Source of the DNA: Pelotomaculum_C sp050950345
GTDB lineage: Bacteria; Bacillota; Desulfotomaculia; Desulfotomaculales; Pelotomaculaceae
Direction: 5' to 3'
NCBI GenBank assembly: GCA_050950345.1
Contig: JBMNHK010000006.1
Coordinates: 1 to 64,000 of the forward strand
Length of the DNA: 64,000 bases
The notes below the pieces were generated by a model, which saw only the letters and a list, made by a program, of their open reading frames with translations, was not told where the DNA came from and made no database searches. The position numbers and the translations under genes are program-made. Below are positions 25,902-34,566 of the stretch, piece after piece. Position 1 is the stretch's first letter. Each line of letters begins with the position of its first letter.

Positions 25902-25930
25902 TTGACAAATCAAATGTAAAATGCTAGCAT
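25902..25930 (+). promoter_or_regulatory. Possible promoter of the Rnk/GreA-like gene
   Basis: TTGACA (25902-25907) is followed after 17 bases by TAGCAT (25925-25930), which is part of a palindrome ATGCTAGCAT. A hairpin CGGCG/CGCCG (25966-25992) with a T-rich tail lies between it and the gene and may attenuate. The rest of the 560-base gap (25470-26031) shows no gene that I can support. Confidence 0.4.
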
Positions 25931-26031
25931 TAAGTTGCACGAGTAACAAATTATTTCACATAAAGCGGCGGTTTGCAGAAATGTGGACGCCGTATGTTTT
26001 TGTTTTTTGGTAGTCTTTGGGAGGGATTTGA

Positions 26032-26445
26032 ATGTCCAGACAAATATTTATAACGACAGTAGACAAGGAAAGACTAATAAAACTCATTAACGAGGAAAAA
26101 GAATTTTCCCCAGGCAAAAAAGAATACCTTAGAAAACTGGAGCGGGAACTTGAGCGGGCACAGGTTGTGGTTTCTGATGATATTCCCCATAATGTAATCA
26201 CCATGAATTCACAAGTTTCCTTAAAGGATATGGAAACCGGTGAAACAATGACATATACTCTTGTTTATCCCTCTGAGGCAAATCTCCTCGAAAACAAGAT
26301 TTCCATTATGGCCCCTGTAGGGACTGCGATTCTAGGCTTTTGCGAAGGGGACATTATCTCATGGGAAGTTCCAGATGGTGTGGTAAAGTTGCAGGTTGAA
26401 AAAATCCTCTACCAACCGGAAGCTGCCGGTGATCTTGATTTATAG
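26032..26445 (+). CDS. GreA/GreB-family factor, Rnk-like
   Basis: A 137-residue protein. The C-terminal half is the GreA/GreB domain (VSLKDMETGETMTYTLVYPSEAN, then ISIMAPVGTAILGFCEGDIISWEVPDG). The N-terminal part is too short for the usual coiled-coil finger of GreA, so it resembles Rnk (regulator of nucleoside diphosphate kinase), which binds RNA polymerase without cleavage stimulation. Function in this organism is inferred only. The site GGGAGG lies 7 bases before the ATG. A strong terminator shared with the convergent spoVT follows. Confidence 0.8.
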   Translation: MSRQIFITTVDKERLIKLINEEKEFSPGKKEYLRKLERELERAQVVVSDDIPHNVITMNSQVSLKDMETGETMTYTLVYPSEANLLENKISIMAPVGTAILGFCEGDIISWEVPDGVVKLQVEKILYQPEAAGDLDL

Positions 26446-26470
26446 AAATGGTTGCAGCGTTGGTACAGAA

Positions 26471-26493
26471 AAAAGCCCCTGCCCGGGGCTTTT
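26471..26493. terminator. Bidirectional terminator between the Rnk-like gene and spoVT
   Basis: A perfect stem AAAAGCCCC/GGGGCTTTT with a 5-base loop lies between convergent genes and ends 3 bases from the spoVT stop. Confidence 0.9.
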
Positions 26494-26496
26494 GAT

Positions 26497-27045
26497 TTAT
26501 GATTCCATTTGTTTGGCTAAAAAACCAGCAGCCGTTTCAGCAAGCTTGGTTTCCAGGTTGCCCAGCGTGATCCCGGGTTCTTTAGCGGCAATAATTACCG
26601 CACCTACCGCATCCCCTTCGGTAATAATCGGCGCTATCACGGCGGAACTGTAACTGATATCCTCATCTGCTGTTAGGAAGCAAGGTTCATTAAATAAAAC
26701 CATTTTTCTATCGGTCATCACTTTTTCAACATCAGGGCTAAGCTGTTTATTCATCAATTGCTTTTTAGGGGCTCCTGCCACCGCGATAATTGTGTCCTTA
26801 TCGGCAATGCAAGATATGTGGCCTAGCGCTTCATTAAGTGAATCAGCATACTCTGTTGCAAATTCCCCTAATTCACCAATAGGCGAATACTTCTTTAAGA
26901 TAACTTCTCCTTCTCTATCGGTGAATATTTCAAGTGGATCCCCTTCTCTGATTCTCATTGTCCGTCTTATTTCCTTCGGAATTACCACCCTGCCTAAATC
27001 ATCAATACGCCGGACGATTCCAGTTGCCTTCATTCTGACGCTCAC
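26497..27045 (-). CDS. spoVT: Stage V sporulation transcription regulator SpoVT
   Basis: A 182-residue protein. The N-terminal AbrB-type swapped-hairpin DNA-binding domain (KATGIVRRIDDLGRVVIPKEIRRTMRIREGDPLEIF, residues 6-42) is followed by a GAF-like domain (about 55-180). SpoVT tunes forespore gene expression under sigma-G. Length and domain order match B. subtilis SpoVT. It is good evidence that the organism forms spores. It is monocistronic and ends in a bidirectional terminator. Confidence 0.93.
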   Translation of the reverse strand: MSVRMKATGIVRRIDDLGRVVIPKEIRRTMRIREGDPLEIFTDREGEVILKKYSPIGELGEFATEYADSLNEALGHISCIADKDTIIAVAGAPKKQLMNKQLSPDVEKVMTDRKMVLFNEPCFLTADEDISYSSAVIAPIITEGDAVGAVIIAAKEPGITLGNLETKLAETAAGFLAKQMES

Positions 27046-27221
27046 CCCCTTTTAATGTATTATACGCAACCATGCCTTAATTTAATCAGGACTGAAAAAT
27101 AATCTTTTTGGGCTGCTGATAAATACCAATGTTGATTTTGACAATAACCCAGCTTCCATAATTATTTTTCGCTAAAATGGAATTTATATTAGTAAAAGAC
27201 TTAGTAATTTATGGGTAATGC

Positions 27222-27250
27222 AAAAGCAGCCGTCATAAACGGCTGCTTTT
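27222..27250 (-). terminator. Terminator of the cold shock protein gene
   Basis: An 11-base-pair perfect stem AAAAGCAGCCG/CGGCTGCTTTT has a 7-base loop and lies 38 bases after the csp stop on the minus strand. Confidence 0.85.
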
Positions 27251-27287
27251 GCTGTGTTTTTAATTATATCTAAAAGAAAACTTTTAT

Positions 27288-27485
27288 CTATAATTTAACA
27301 ACATTTGAGGCTTGCGGGCCACGGTTGCCCTGGACGATGTCAAACTCTACGCTTTGACCTTCATCAAGGGTTTTGAAGCCTTCGGATTGGATGGAAGAGT
27401 AATGAACGAACACATCTCCGCCTTCTTCAGTTTCAATGAAACCAAAGCCCTTATCCGGATTAAACCATTTGACCTTACCAATCAT
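27288..27485 (-). CDS. Cold shock protein, CspA family
   Basis: A 65-residue single-domain OB-fold protein with both nucleic-acid motifs: KWFNPDKGFGFIE (RNP1, residues 5-17) and VFVHYSSI (RNP2, 26-33). It binds single-stranded RNA and DNA and acts as an RNA chaperone. Length is normal. It has its own terminator and AT-rich upstream region and is monocistronic. Confidence 0.95.
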   Translation of the reverse strand: MIGKVKWFNPDKGFGFIETEEGGDVFVHYSSIQSEGFKTLDEGQSVEFDIVQGNRGPQASNVVKL

Positions 27486-27693
27486 GCTTTTACCTTACCT
27501 CCTAAATTCACCTCTTTTGAGGCCAGTAATCCAAGTATACACTATGGCCGCAAAAATGCAAAGTATAATTAACATTAATTGCATACAAATCTTTACCATT
27601 ATATCCATTGTCCCTATGTATTATTCAACAAATAATCAGACACAAAAAATTGACAGGGGGCTGTCAACTCCTCATACCCCCTGCCTTATTTGC

Positions 27694-28293
27694 TTAACGC
27701 TGGATAGACTCAATTCTTTTATTCACATCATCCCAGTTTACCAGATTCCACCAGGCATCTACCCAGGCCGCCCGCTTGTTCTGATATTTCAGGTAGTATG
27801 CATGTTCCCATACGTCTACAGTCAGTAAGGGCACAACACCCCATTGGGTGAGGTTCTGGTGTTTTTCCGCCGTGAGAATAACCAGCTGTTCAAAATCAGG
27901 GTTGTAACATAACACAGCCCAGCCGGAACCCTCTACCGCAACAGCTGCCGCTGTAAACTGCTTTTTAAAAGTTTCAAAGCTGCCAAAATTTTTGTCAATC
28001 AATTCAGCTGCTTTTCCTGTAGCCGGCCCGCCGCCACCCGGTTTCATATTTGTCCAAAAAAGGCTGTGCAACAAGTGCCCGGAACCATGGAAAGCCAGTT
28101 CTCTTTCCCAGTGCTTCACAAGGGCAAAATCACTTTTTTCTCTGGCTTCCGCCAATTTAGCCTCGGCATTGTTCAGTCCGTCAACATAAGCTTTGTGGTG
28201 AACATCATGGTGCAGACGTACTGTCTGCTCATCATAGTAAGGCTCAAGCGCATCGTAAGCATAAGGGAGCGCCGGCAATTCATGTTTAGCCAT
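27694..28293 (-). CDS. sodA: Superoxide dismutase, Fe/Mn type
   Basis: A 199-residue SOD starting at ATG 28293, which has GGGGGAA 7 bases before; the upstream ATG at 28308 overlaps this site. Metal ligands are H28 (LHHDVHH), H76 (GHLLHSLFW), D160 and H164 (VDVWEHAYY). Glycine and glutamine at the second sphere (GGGG near 89-92) do not allow a firm Mn or Fe choice. It destroys superoxide in the cytoplasm. It lies 30 bases after a rubredoxin gene on the same strand, with an SOD-like gene before that, so the three probably share a transcript. Confidence 0.95.
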   Translation of the reverse strand: MAKHELPALPYAYDALEPYYDEQTVRLHHDVHHKAYVDGLNNAEAKLAEAREKSDFALVKHWERELAFHGSGHLLHSLFWTNMKPGGGGPATGKAAELIDKNFGSFETFKKQFTAAAVAVEGSGWAVLCYNPDFEQLVILTAEKHQNLTQWGVVPLLTVDVWEHAYYLKYQNKRAAWVDAWWNLVNWDDVNKRIESIQR

Positions 28294-28323
28294 TAAAAAT
28301 TCCCCCATCCTAATTGTTTTTTA

Positions 28324-28479
28324 TCAAGCTTCCTTTTCAAACATGTCTTTACCTACACCGCAAACAGGGCAGACCCAATCCTCCGGCAAATCCTCAAAAG
28401 GTGTCCCGGGCTCAATACCTTCCGCTCCAACAGCAGGATCATAAACATAGCTACATACAGTGCAAACCCATTTGTCCAC
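28324..28479 (-). CDS. Rubredoxin
   Basis: A 51-residue rubredoxin. It has the two iron knuckles C-TV-C (WVCTVCSYVYDP) and C-PV-C (DWVCPVCGVGKDMFE), four cysteines binding one Fe. It starts at GTG 28479, with AAGGAGG 7 bases before. It carries electrons in oxygen and superoxide defence of anaerobes. It lies between the two SOD-family genes, which suggests its electrons are used there or by a shared reductase. Confidence 0.95.
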   Translation of the reverse strand: MDKWVCTVCSYVYDPAVGAEGIEPGTPFEDLPEDWVCPVCGVGKDMFEKEA

Positions 28480-28495
28480 AACCCAACCTCCTTTA

Positions 28496-29098
28496 TTATA
28501 ACATTGATGACATACTGTGGTAAAAAATCTTAACTGCTTTAAACCTTCTATTCACTGTATCCCAGCGTATGGTTCTAAAAAAGCTTTCTACATATTCTTC
28601 CCTGCTGTTGAAAGCTTTGTAGTAAGCATGTTCAAATATATCAAGGACTAAAATCGGAATAAGCAACCACACGCCCTCCGCATGGTCATCGGTTATAAAA
28701 CTTCTCAGGACGCCGTCCTTTAAGTCAAAGCCTAAAACAACCCACCCCCTGGAGCACATGGACAATCCCCTAAATTGTTTTTCCCATTCTTCATAAGAGC
28801 CAAAATCCCGCTCCATAAAAGCCATCAGCTCATCTGAGGGCTGTTCCTCTGTATGACCATAGTTATCAAAATACAAAGCGTGCAGCCTGATGGAATTTAT
28901 AGCGTAAGCCTGTTCTTTTTTTAAAGAACGGAGCTGGCAGTAGGTGGGGTTAACACAGATGGTATCAGCTTTGATTAAACGTGCTTCTATTTCCTTAAGT
29001 TTAGAGGCATGGAACTCAGGATATAGCCTGCTATGCTCTGCCAGTTGCTCTTCTGATAAATGGGGAGGCCTATTAAAGTTTTCACCAGACATCATCAT
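28496..29098 (-). CDS. Divergent superoxide dismutase-like protein
   Basis: A 200-residue protein of the Fe/Mn SOD fold, only weakly like SodA next door. Candidate metal ligands are H22 (LAEHSRLY), H73 (SIRLHALYFDNYG), D153 and H157 (VLDIFEHAYY), so the set may be complete, but the first helix lacks the usual HH motif and the GGHxNHxxFW block is changed. It may be an active SOD or a binding protein. It is first in a presumed operon with rubredoxin and sodA. Confidence 0.75.
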   Translation of the reverse strand: MMMSGENFNRPPHLSEEQLAEHSRLYPEFHASKLKEIEARLIKADTICVNPTYCQLRSLKKEQAYAINSIRLHALYFDNYGHTEEQPSDELMAFMERDFGSYEEWEKQFRGLSMCSRGWVVLGFDLKDGVLRSFITDDHAEGVWLLIPILVLDIFEHAYYKAFNSREEYVESFFRTIRWDTVNRRFKAVKIFYHSMSSML

Positions 29099-29198
29099 CC
29101 AACCTCCCTTACATTAACCCCCTTACGCTTAGATCATAATATAACCAGCTTACACTCCAATTACAAAAATATTAATTATTTATTAATATTGCCCAGGC

Positions 29199-29885
29199 TC
29201 AATCTCCGTTTTCAAATTTGTAGCCAATCCCCCAGACAGTTTTAATATAACGCGGGTTTGAAGGATCCTGCTCCAATTTTTCCCTGAGCCGCCTGATATG
29301 TACAGTAACTGTATTATCATCCCCATAAAAGTCGCTTTCCCAGACTTTGTCCAGCAAATTAGCCTTGGTAAAAACCTTGCTGGGATTAGAAGCCATCAGC
29401 CATAAAATCCCAAACTCCTTGGGGGTCAATTCAACCTTCCGGCTATTATGCATGACTACACGCTTGCCGTAATCGATGGTTAAGTTGTCAAATTGCAGAA
29501 CCTGTTTTTGTTGTCCATGTTCCCCCAGCCGGCGCAGAATAGCTTTGATGCGCAGGCTTAGTTCAGTCGGACTAAAGGGTTTGGTCTGGTAGTCATCAAC
29601 CCCCATCCGAAAACCTACTACTTTATCGATCTCGTCACTGCGGGCAGACAGGATAACAACCGGTATATCATTATGCTGCGCCTTTATTTCCTGAAAGGTT
29701 TCAAATCCGTCCTTGCCGGGCATCATGATATCCAGAATCACCAGGTCCGGTTTGTGGAGCTTTACCTGTTGCACGGCTTCATCTCCGCTGGAGGCAGTGC
29801 TCACTTCATACCCATCCCTGCCCAGGCTATGCTGCAGTATTTTTAAAATTTTAGGATCATCATCGACTGCTAAAATACGCGCCAT
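29199..29885 (-). CDS. OmpR/PhoB-family response regulator
   Basis: A 228-residue two-domain regulator. Receiver: DDD near 8-10, phosphoacceptor aspartate in LVILDIMMPG (about D52), switch residue in VVILSARS, lysine in YQTKPFSPTEL. Winged helix: VELTPKEFGILWLMASNPSKVFTKANLLDKVW and DDNTVTVHIRRLREKLE (about 145-215). It is encoded directly after its histidine kinase (1-base overlap), so it is the cognate partner. Targets are not visible. Confidence 0.94.
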   Translation of the reverse strand: MARILAVDDDPKILKILQHSLGRDGYEVSTASSGDEAVQQVKLHKPDLVILDIMMPGKDGFETFQEIKAQHNDIPVVILSARSDEIDKVVGFRMGVDDYQTKPFSPTELSLRIKAILRRLGEHGQQKQVLQFDNLTIDYGKRVVMHNSRKVELTPKEFGILWLMASNPSKVFTKANLLDKVWESDFYGDDNTVTVHIRRLREKLEQDPSNPRYIKTVWGIGYKFENGD

Positions 29886-31486
29886 TATTTTCCCTCCTTC
29901 CTACCTTCCCATTCTGCAGATGGCAATGTGAAGGTAAAGGTACTTCCCTGTGATCGCTTGCTGGTTGCTGTTATTGTACCATTGTTTAACTCTGTCAACT
30001 TCTTGGCCAGGGTTAAACCGATACCGGTGCCGCCATAGCTTCTTGATGACGAACCGTCAACTTGATAAAAAGGTTTGAATATATGCTTCAACTCCAGCTC
30101 ATCAATGCCGATGCCTGTGTCTTTAACAGAAATACAGATTGCTTCTCCATATTCCTCCAGACTGCTCTCCACAAGCACACTTCCGTTAGGAGGCGTAAAT
30201 TTGAGCGCATTGAACAAAAGGTTGGTCAATACCTGCCCGGCTTTTTCCCTATCGGCAAAAGCACAGCTGCCCTGGCAAGATGATTGTGCTTGCAGGACAA
30301 CTCCCTTATTATTAAATAGCGGGTTCATTCTAAAAATAATATCCTCAATCAAATCATCTACAGAAAAAACCTCTTTATAAACTACAGCCTTGCCGGAAGC
30401 AATTTTCGATAGATCCAAAAAGCCGTTAATCCTGTTCAGGAGTTCCTTGCTGCTATCATTTATTTCCTTAAGGTAATCCTTTTGCAAATTATTTAGTTCA
30501 CCAGCAGAAGGATCCATTAAAAGCTCCGTAAAGGCAATAATAGCTGCCAGGGGCGTGCGCAATTCATGGTTGGTGTTGGCCAGAAACTCATCTTTTAGCC
30601 GGTCTTGCACCTGCAGCTGTCTGTTGGCCTCAGCCAGCAGTTCCTTTTGCTCCTCCAGTTGACTGTTGGTTTCATAGATCCTGCCGACGGCTTCCTCAGA
30701 AATAGCTGTAAAAATATAGCCATATGAAAACACTTTGAGGATATGTCCCAAAAGGTTATAGATATCATACGCATTGCTATAGAAGGTAAAAGCAACCTCA
30801 CTCAGCGCCCCCAGAAATAACGCCAGGCAAAGGTAGTAACCCTGCCTTGTCAGCGGCCCCTGTTGAAACTGCTTAACCATGGCCAGCAATAGTAAGGCAA
30901 TGATGATATATTCAAGGTAAATTTTGAGCTGTGTTTGGCTTCCCGCCAACGGGTCATACATCGGCGGCAGATAGGGGAGGTACCAGGCGACCGCGATAAC
31001 CAATAATCCCGCGGCCAGGACAGCCAGGCCTAATAAAGCATTGACGTGTTTTACTTCTTTAATCTTATTGGAAGAAATTACAGCCGCCAGCAAACCGGCG
31101 CCAAACAGCAGATTAAATATAATCCAGTAGGTAGAGGCCTTGTTCACCGAATTCGGTGTAATAAAATCAGGCATACCCAGATAGGATAGCGCGTGGGCAA
31201 ATTCAAGAACCGCCACAACACAAAAGGTGAGACACAGCACCAGCACCCGCAACTCATGCTTATACTTATAATCGTACCAGCTCATCAGTGATGAGCAAAT
31301 AGCAACCACTATACCCACAAACTCCATGATCATATGGGCGCCGGGGTAGATATCCTTGTCTACTATCACATAAAACCTTCCGGCTATGAAGGTTATAAGC
31401 ATGAAAAACAAGATCGAAAAGACCAGTTTAGGCAGCAAGTTGCGACCTGCCGGTGTCTGTTCGCTGGTTAAACTCTCTGTATGCAT
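29885..31486 (-). CDS. Membrane sensor histidine kinase with MASE3-type sensor
   Basis: A 533-residue kinase. The N-terminal roughly 260 residues form about eight membrane helices like the MASE3 domain, which lacks a known ligand. A short linker coiled coil (EEQKELLAEANRQLQVQDRLK) precedes the HisKA domain with H in NTNHELRTPLAAII (about 303), then N (VLTNLLFNALKFTPP), G1 (VKDTGIGI) and G2 (GGTGIGLTLAKKL) boxes of the ATPase. The start is set at ATG 31486, which has AAAGGG 8 bases before. It should phosphorylate the adjacent regulator. Confidence 0.9.
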   Translation of the reverse strand: MHTESLTSEQTPAGRNLLPKLVFSILFFMLITFIAGRFYVIVDKDIYPGAHMIMEFVGIVVAICSSLMSWYDYKYKHELRVLVLCLTFCVVAVLEFAHALSYLGMPDFITPNSVNKASTYWIIFNLLFGAGLLAAVISSNKIKEVKHVNALLGLAVLAAGLLVIAVAWYLPYLPPMYDPLAGSQTQLKIYLEYIIIALLLLAMVKQFQQGPLTRQGYYLCLALFLGALSEVAFTFYSNAYDIYNLLGHILKVFSYGYIFTAISEEAVGRIYETNSQLEEQKELLAEANRQLQVQDRLKDEFLANTNHELRTPLAAIIAFTELLMDPSAGELNNLQKDYLKEINDSSKELLNRINGFLDLSKIASGKAVVYKEVFSVDDLIEDIIFRMNPLFNNKGVVLQAQSSCQGSCAFADREKAGQVLTNLLFNALKFTPPNGSVLVESSLEEYGEAICISVKDTGIGIDELELKHIFKPFYQVDGSSSRSYGGTGIGLTLAKKLTELNNGTITATSKRSQGSTFTFTLPSAEWEGRKEGK

Positions 31487-31637
31487 TGGCACAGCCCTTT
31501 CTTACAGCACTGGGCTTAGAAATTCGCTTAGAAAGGACAAGAACCCTGCAAATGTTTAGAAAGGGATATATGAGCAAATTAAGACGGGCGGGCATATAAT
31601 CGTGGGCTAAAGTGCATCTTTATCGAGGTGTGAGGTA

Positions 31638-32360
31638 TCAAAGCGTCAGCAATCTGCCGTTCTCTTTCAGCCAGGCGCGATGGAGGGAATAACCGGGGTA
31701 GATCTGTTCCACCAGGGCCCAAAATTTCCTGGAATGGTTCATTTCCACCAGGTGGGCCAGTTCATGGGCAACTACATAATCAATAACCGGCAACGGCGCC
31801 ATCACCAGCCGCCAGTTAAAACTTAAATTTCTTTGCTTTGAACAGCTACCCCAGCGAGTTTTTTGTCCTTTTATAAATACCCGGTTAAAGGGCTGTTTAA
31901 ACGCTGCATTCATGACCCGGATTCTCTGGTTGATGATCAGCCTGGCCATTTGGCGCAACCATCCCTCCAATACCTCAGGCGTCTTCCCCTCAAATGCGGG
32001 AGGTACCACGACAACAAGCCGGTCTTCTTCTACTATTACTTCACTACGGGCTACCAAAGCCACCCGGGTTTCAACGGTAAACCGCCTGCCTCTGTAAAAA
32101 ATCGCGTAGCCTTGTTGTTGGGCTGCCTCTTTCTCTTTCTTGAACAAAGCCGCCTGAGCGAGCTTTTTGATGATCCATTTTTTTTTGGCTTTCAGTATCT
32201 CCGGCAGTTGTGACAGTTGAAAAGCCTCAGGGACAATCACCCTGAGAGCAGAGGTTTCCCAATGCACTTCCAGCCGCAAATGCCTGGCCCGGTTGCTATA
32301 TCTGACCGTATAGGGAACCATACAGCCATCAAGTATTATTGCATCCTCTAGTTCCTTCAA
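31638..32360 (-). CDS. YgjP-like metallopeptidase (DUF45, M48 superfamily)
   Basis: A 240-residue soluble protein. The HELAHLVEMNHSRKFWALVEQIYPGY block near the C-terminus (about 200-226) is the zinc-metallopeptidase motif of the YgjP/WLM type, and KGQKTRWGSCSKQRNLSFNWRLVMAP is the other family signature. In many bacteria such genes accompany type I restriction systems; here it is single, about 30 kb from hsdM. The physiological substrate is unknown. Confidence 0.88.
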   Translation of the reverse strand: MKELEDAIILDGCMVPYTVRYSNRARHLRLEVHWETSALRVIVPEAFQLSQLPEILKAKKKWIIKKLAQAALFKKEKEAAQQQGYAIFYRGRRFTVETRVALVARSEVIVEEDRLVVVVPPAFEGKTPEVLEGWLRQMARLIINQRIRVMNAAFKQPFNRVFIKGQKTRWGSCSKQRNLSFNWRLVMAPLPVIDYVVAHELAHLVEMNHSRKFWALVEQIYPGYSLHRAWLKENGRLLTL

Positions 32361-32399
32361 TCTTAAACTCCTTTGACTTACTGCAAATACCTTTGACCA

Positions 32400-32639
32400 T
32401 TATTCACTGCAGCAATAACCAGGCCCGGAGCAGTCACCGGGCTGCTCAGCGCCACAACAGGTGTTGCAAGCGCCATTGGCCGGCATACCAACTGAACTGG
32501 GCAAGAACGGAGCTGAGATCAGTTTCTGCAAATTAGTGCTGCCGCAGGCCGTACATTTCAGCTCTGTCTCCCTGCCCGGCAGTTGTAAAATATCAAATAC
32601 TTTTTCACATTCTGTGCATTTGTACTCAAAGATCGGCAT
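32400..32639 (-). CDS. FmdB-family zinc ribbon protein
   Basis: A 79-residue protein opening with MPIFEYKCTECEKVFDILQLPG and a second pair in ELKCTACGS, one zinc ribbon of four cysteines as in the FmdB family. The C-terminus adds an unusual cluster, GACNTCCGAEQPGDCSGPGYCCSE, with six more cysteines in a small stretch. FmdB proteins are thought to be regulators or metal carriers, but roles are unclear. It is followed by a YgjP-like gene and preceded by a TIGR04076 gene on the same strand. Confidence 0.9.
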   Translation of the reverse strand: MPIFEYKCTECEKVFDILQLPGRETELKCTACGSTNLQKLISAPFLPSSVGMPANGACNTCCGAEQPGDCSGPGYCCSE

Positions 32640-32671
32640 TTTTTCCTCCCAAAAACCTAATCCAAAAAAAT

Positions 32672-32950
32672 TTAATTCTCTACTGGTACTCTACGCAGTT
32701 CGAAGATCACCGGGCGATCCGGATCGGGGCAGGCCCAGGTGGTGGTAGTGTCACTGTCGGTGGCCCATGGAAAATTGCCGCCGTACAATAGTGCGGCCAC
32801 GGCAGAACGCAGCGCGTCAGCGGCAAACTGGCACAGGCCGCCCGGTGTAAACTGGCCAAACTCAAAACTGTCACCTACCTTATGGCCATAAGTACACACC
32901 CCATCGCCACGGATTTCTACTATCGTAGCGATCACCTTGTACTTATACAT
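32672..32950 (-). CDS. TIGR04076 family protein, small, function unknown
   Basis: A 92-residue protein with the pattern known to me from the TIGR04076 family: an early YKVIATIVEIRG strand, then VCTYGHKVGDSFEFGQFTPGGLCQFAADALRSAVAALLYGGNFPWA with two conserved cysteines, and a closing CPDPDRPVIFELRRV. Such proteins are common in anaerobes. No activity is established that I can name. A GGAGGGATAAGGG site lies before the ATG. Confidence 0.85.
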   Translation of the reverse strand: MYKYKVIATIVEIRGDGVCTYGHKVGDSFEFGQFTPGGLCQFAADALRSAVAALLYGGNFPWATDSDTTTTWACPDPDRPVIFELRRVPVEN

Positions 32951-33206
32951 CCCTTATCCCTCCTTTCCGCTAAGTTGGTTGCATAAAGGATAAATTCTCC
33001 CGCAGACAGCTTATTCCTGCCGGATAAGGCCCTTGCTTTGGAAAAATAATGCATTAGCAGCAGCAGCTTTTAACATAATACCTGTATGGCTAAGCAAAAC
33101 CACCATGCCGGCCTTTTTAATAGACCGCTATTTAATAACCAGGCCCCAGGCTATACAAAAAGAAAAGATATGTGTTACATTAAGCAAAAGGGAGGTGATT
33201 CTTAGC

Positions 33207-34391
33207 ATGAGCAAGAGCTACTACAGCAACTCTCCTTTGGAACTTAAGATAAAAAAGGATTTAACTAAGGCTAAACTAGCCCGGCGGGCAAAAATGATGA
33301 AGGAAAGGGAGTTGCTCGGCTCCCCAAAAGAATTGGCGGCCTTTGACACCCGGCAGGCCGGCGAGACCATAAAAGCCTGCCGGGAAATCCTGCACAAAAA
33401 CCTTGGTCTGGAGCACAAGGTGGATTGGGCTTCTTTTTATGATGACAGCCTGCTCCCGCCATATATTCCCAGTGAACCGCCGCCCCGCTATGAACTGGTG
33501 GCTAAACAATTAAACGTACCACGCCAGAGCTTTTGGGGTGAGCTTTTCTTCCCTTCCCGCAAAAAAAAGCGCCTGCAATTAGAGGAGGCCGCAAAAACCG
33601 CCTTCCAGGAACAGTTAAGAGCCTATCAGGCGGCTCAAACAGCGGCACAGGCCGAATATGAGGCACAAAAAGCCATCCTGCTGCATGAACAGGCTGAACT
33701 AAACCGCTTCATCGATCAGTTGCAGTTGGATGTAGAGAAGGGACGCCCAGCTGCCGTAGCTGCTTTGGCGCGCATAGCTCTGTCCCGGCTGGCAGTACCT
33801 GATAACGTTGAGCTTGGTTTTGAGGCCGATTACAACTCAAGGGACAAAATACTCCAAATAAACGGACTTTTACCGGAACCCGATCAGCTCGGCCATGTCC
33901 TGCGCTATGAATACCAGGACGGGGATAGCGCCATCCTGCCGGTGGCAATGGACGAGGCCACCTTTAATGATTATTATGAATCCACCCTGCTGCAAATAGC
34001 TTTAAGCGCCGTTCAGATCATATTTACGGCTTTCCCGGACAGGCAGGTACGTGAGTTGGCTTTTAACGGCTTAACCGGTGAGGACCCCAAATGCATTCTC
34101 ACCTGTCATATCAAGCGCGAATCATTTGCTCAATTAGACCTGGCCGGCAATGACCCAAAAGTCACTTTTCGTGCCATGGGCGGAGTCATGCACAAACCAC
34201 TGACCGCTTTAACACCGGTTGCGTCACTGGCCATACCCAGTGACGCAGAACAAGGGGTCACTACGGCACTGACGGATGTATACCGTCCCGGCGAGATCAA
34301 AAAAGCTGCCGACAGTATACTGGTGCATCTACTCGATGAAATTGAAAATGATTTCAACCCAAACCCGCCTAAAAGGGATTTGCTGCACTGA
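33207..34391 (+). CDS. Unknown protein resembling the N-terminal part of predicted restriction-type nucleases
   Basis: A 394-residue protein starting at ATG 33207 (GGGAGG upstream). A middle stretch rich in Ala, Gln and Glu (about 125-180) is likely coiled coil. The following part, ADYNSRDKILQINGLLP, then LLQIALSAVQIIF, LAFNGL, CILTCH, and DPKVTFRAMGGV...LTALTPVASL, resembles, as I recall it, a module that commonly precedes an Mrr-like nuclease domain in phage or plasmid defence genes. No nuclease motif is seen here, so it may be a lone domain or my match may be wrong. Transcribed alone toward the ABC operon. Confidence 0.5.
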   Translation: MSKSYYSNSPLELKIKKDLTKAKLARRAKMMKERELLGSPKELAAFDTRQAGETIKACREILHKNLGLEHKVDWASFYDDSLLPPYIPSEPPPRYELVAKQLNVPRQSFWGELFFPSRKKKRLQLEEAAKTAFQEQLRAYQAAQTAAQAEYEAQKAILLHEQAELNRFIDQLQLDVEKGRPAAVAALARIALSRLAVPDNVELGFEADYNSRDKILQINGLLPEPDQLGHVLRYEYQDGDSAILPVAMDEATFNDYYESTLLQIALSAVQIIFTAFPDRQVRELAFNGLTGEDPKCILTCHIKRESFAQLDLAGNDPKVTFRAMGGVMHKPLTALTPVASLAIPSDAEQGVTTALTDVYRPGEIKKAADSILVHLLDEIENDFNPNPPKRDLLH

Positions 34392-34566
34392 TTCGGCTTT
34401 TTTAAACAACCGGCTACTCCCCAAGTTTTACTACTATCATAGCAGGAATCTTTTTTGCCCCGTACCGGATGATATTTCTGTCCAGCCGCCAATCTGGGCT
34501 TGGAGGAAATACAACAGGAGCCTCGAACTCTTATTAGTTAAAATACTAAACTAGGTGGTGTTGGTA

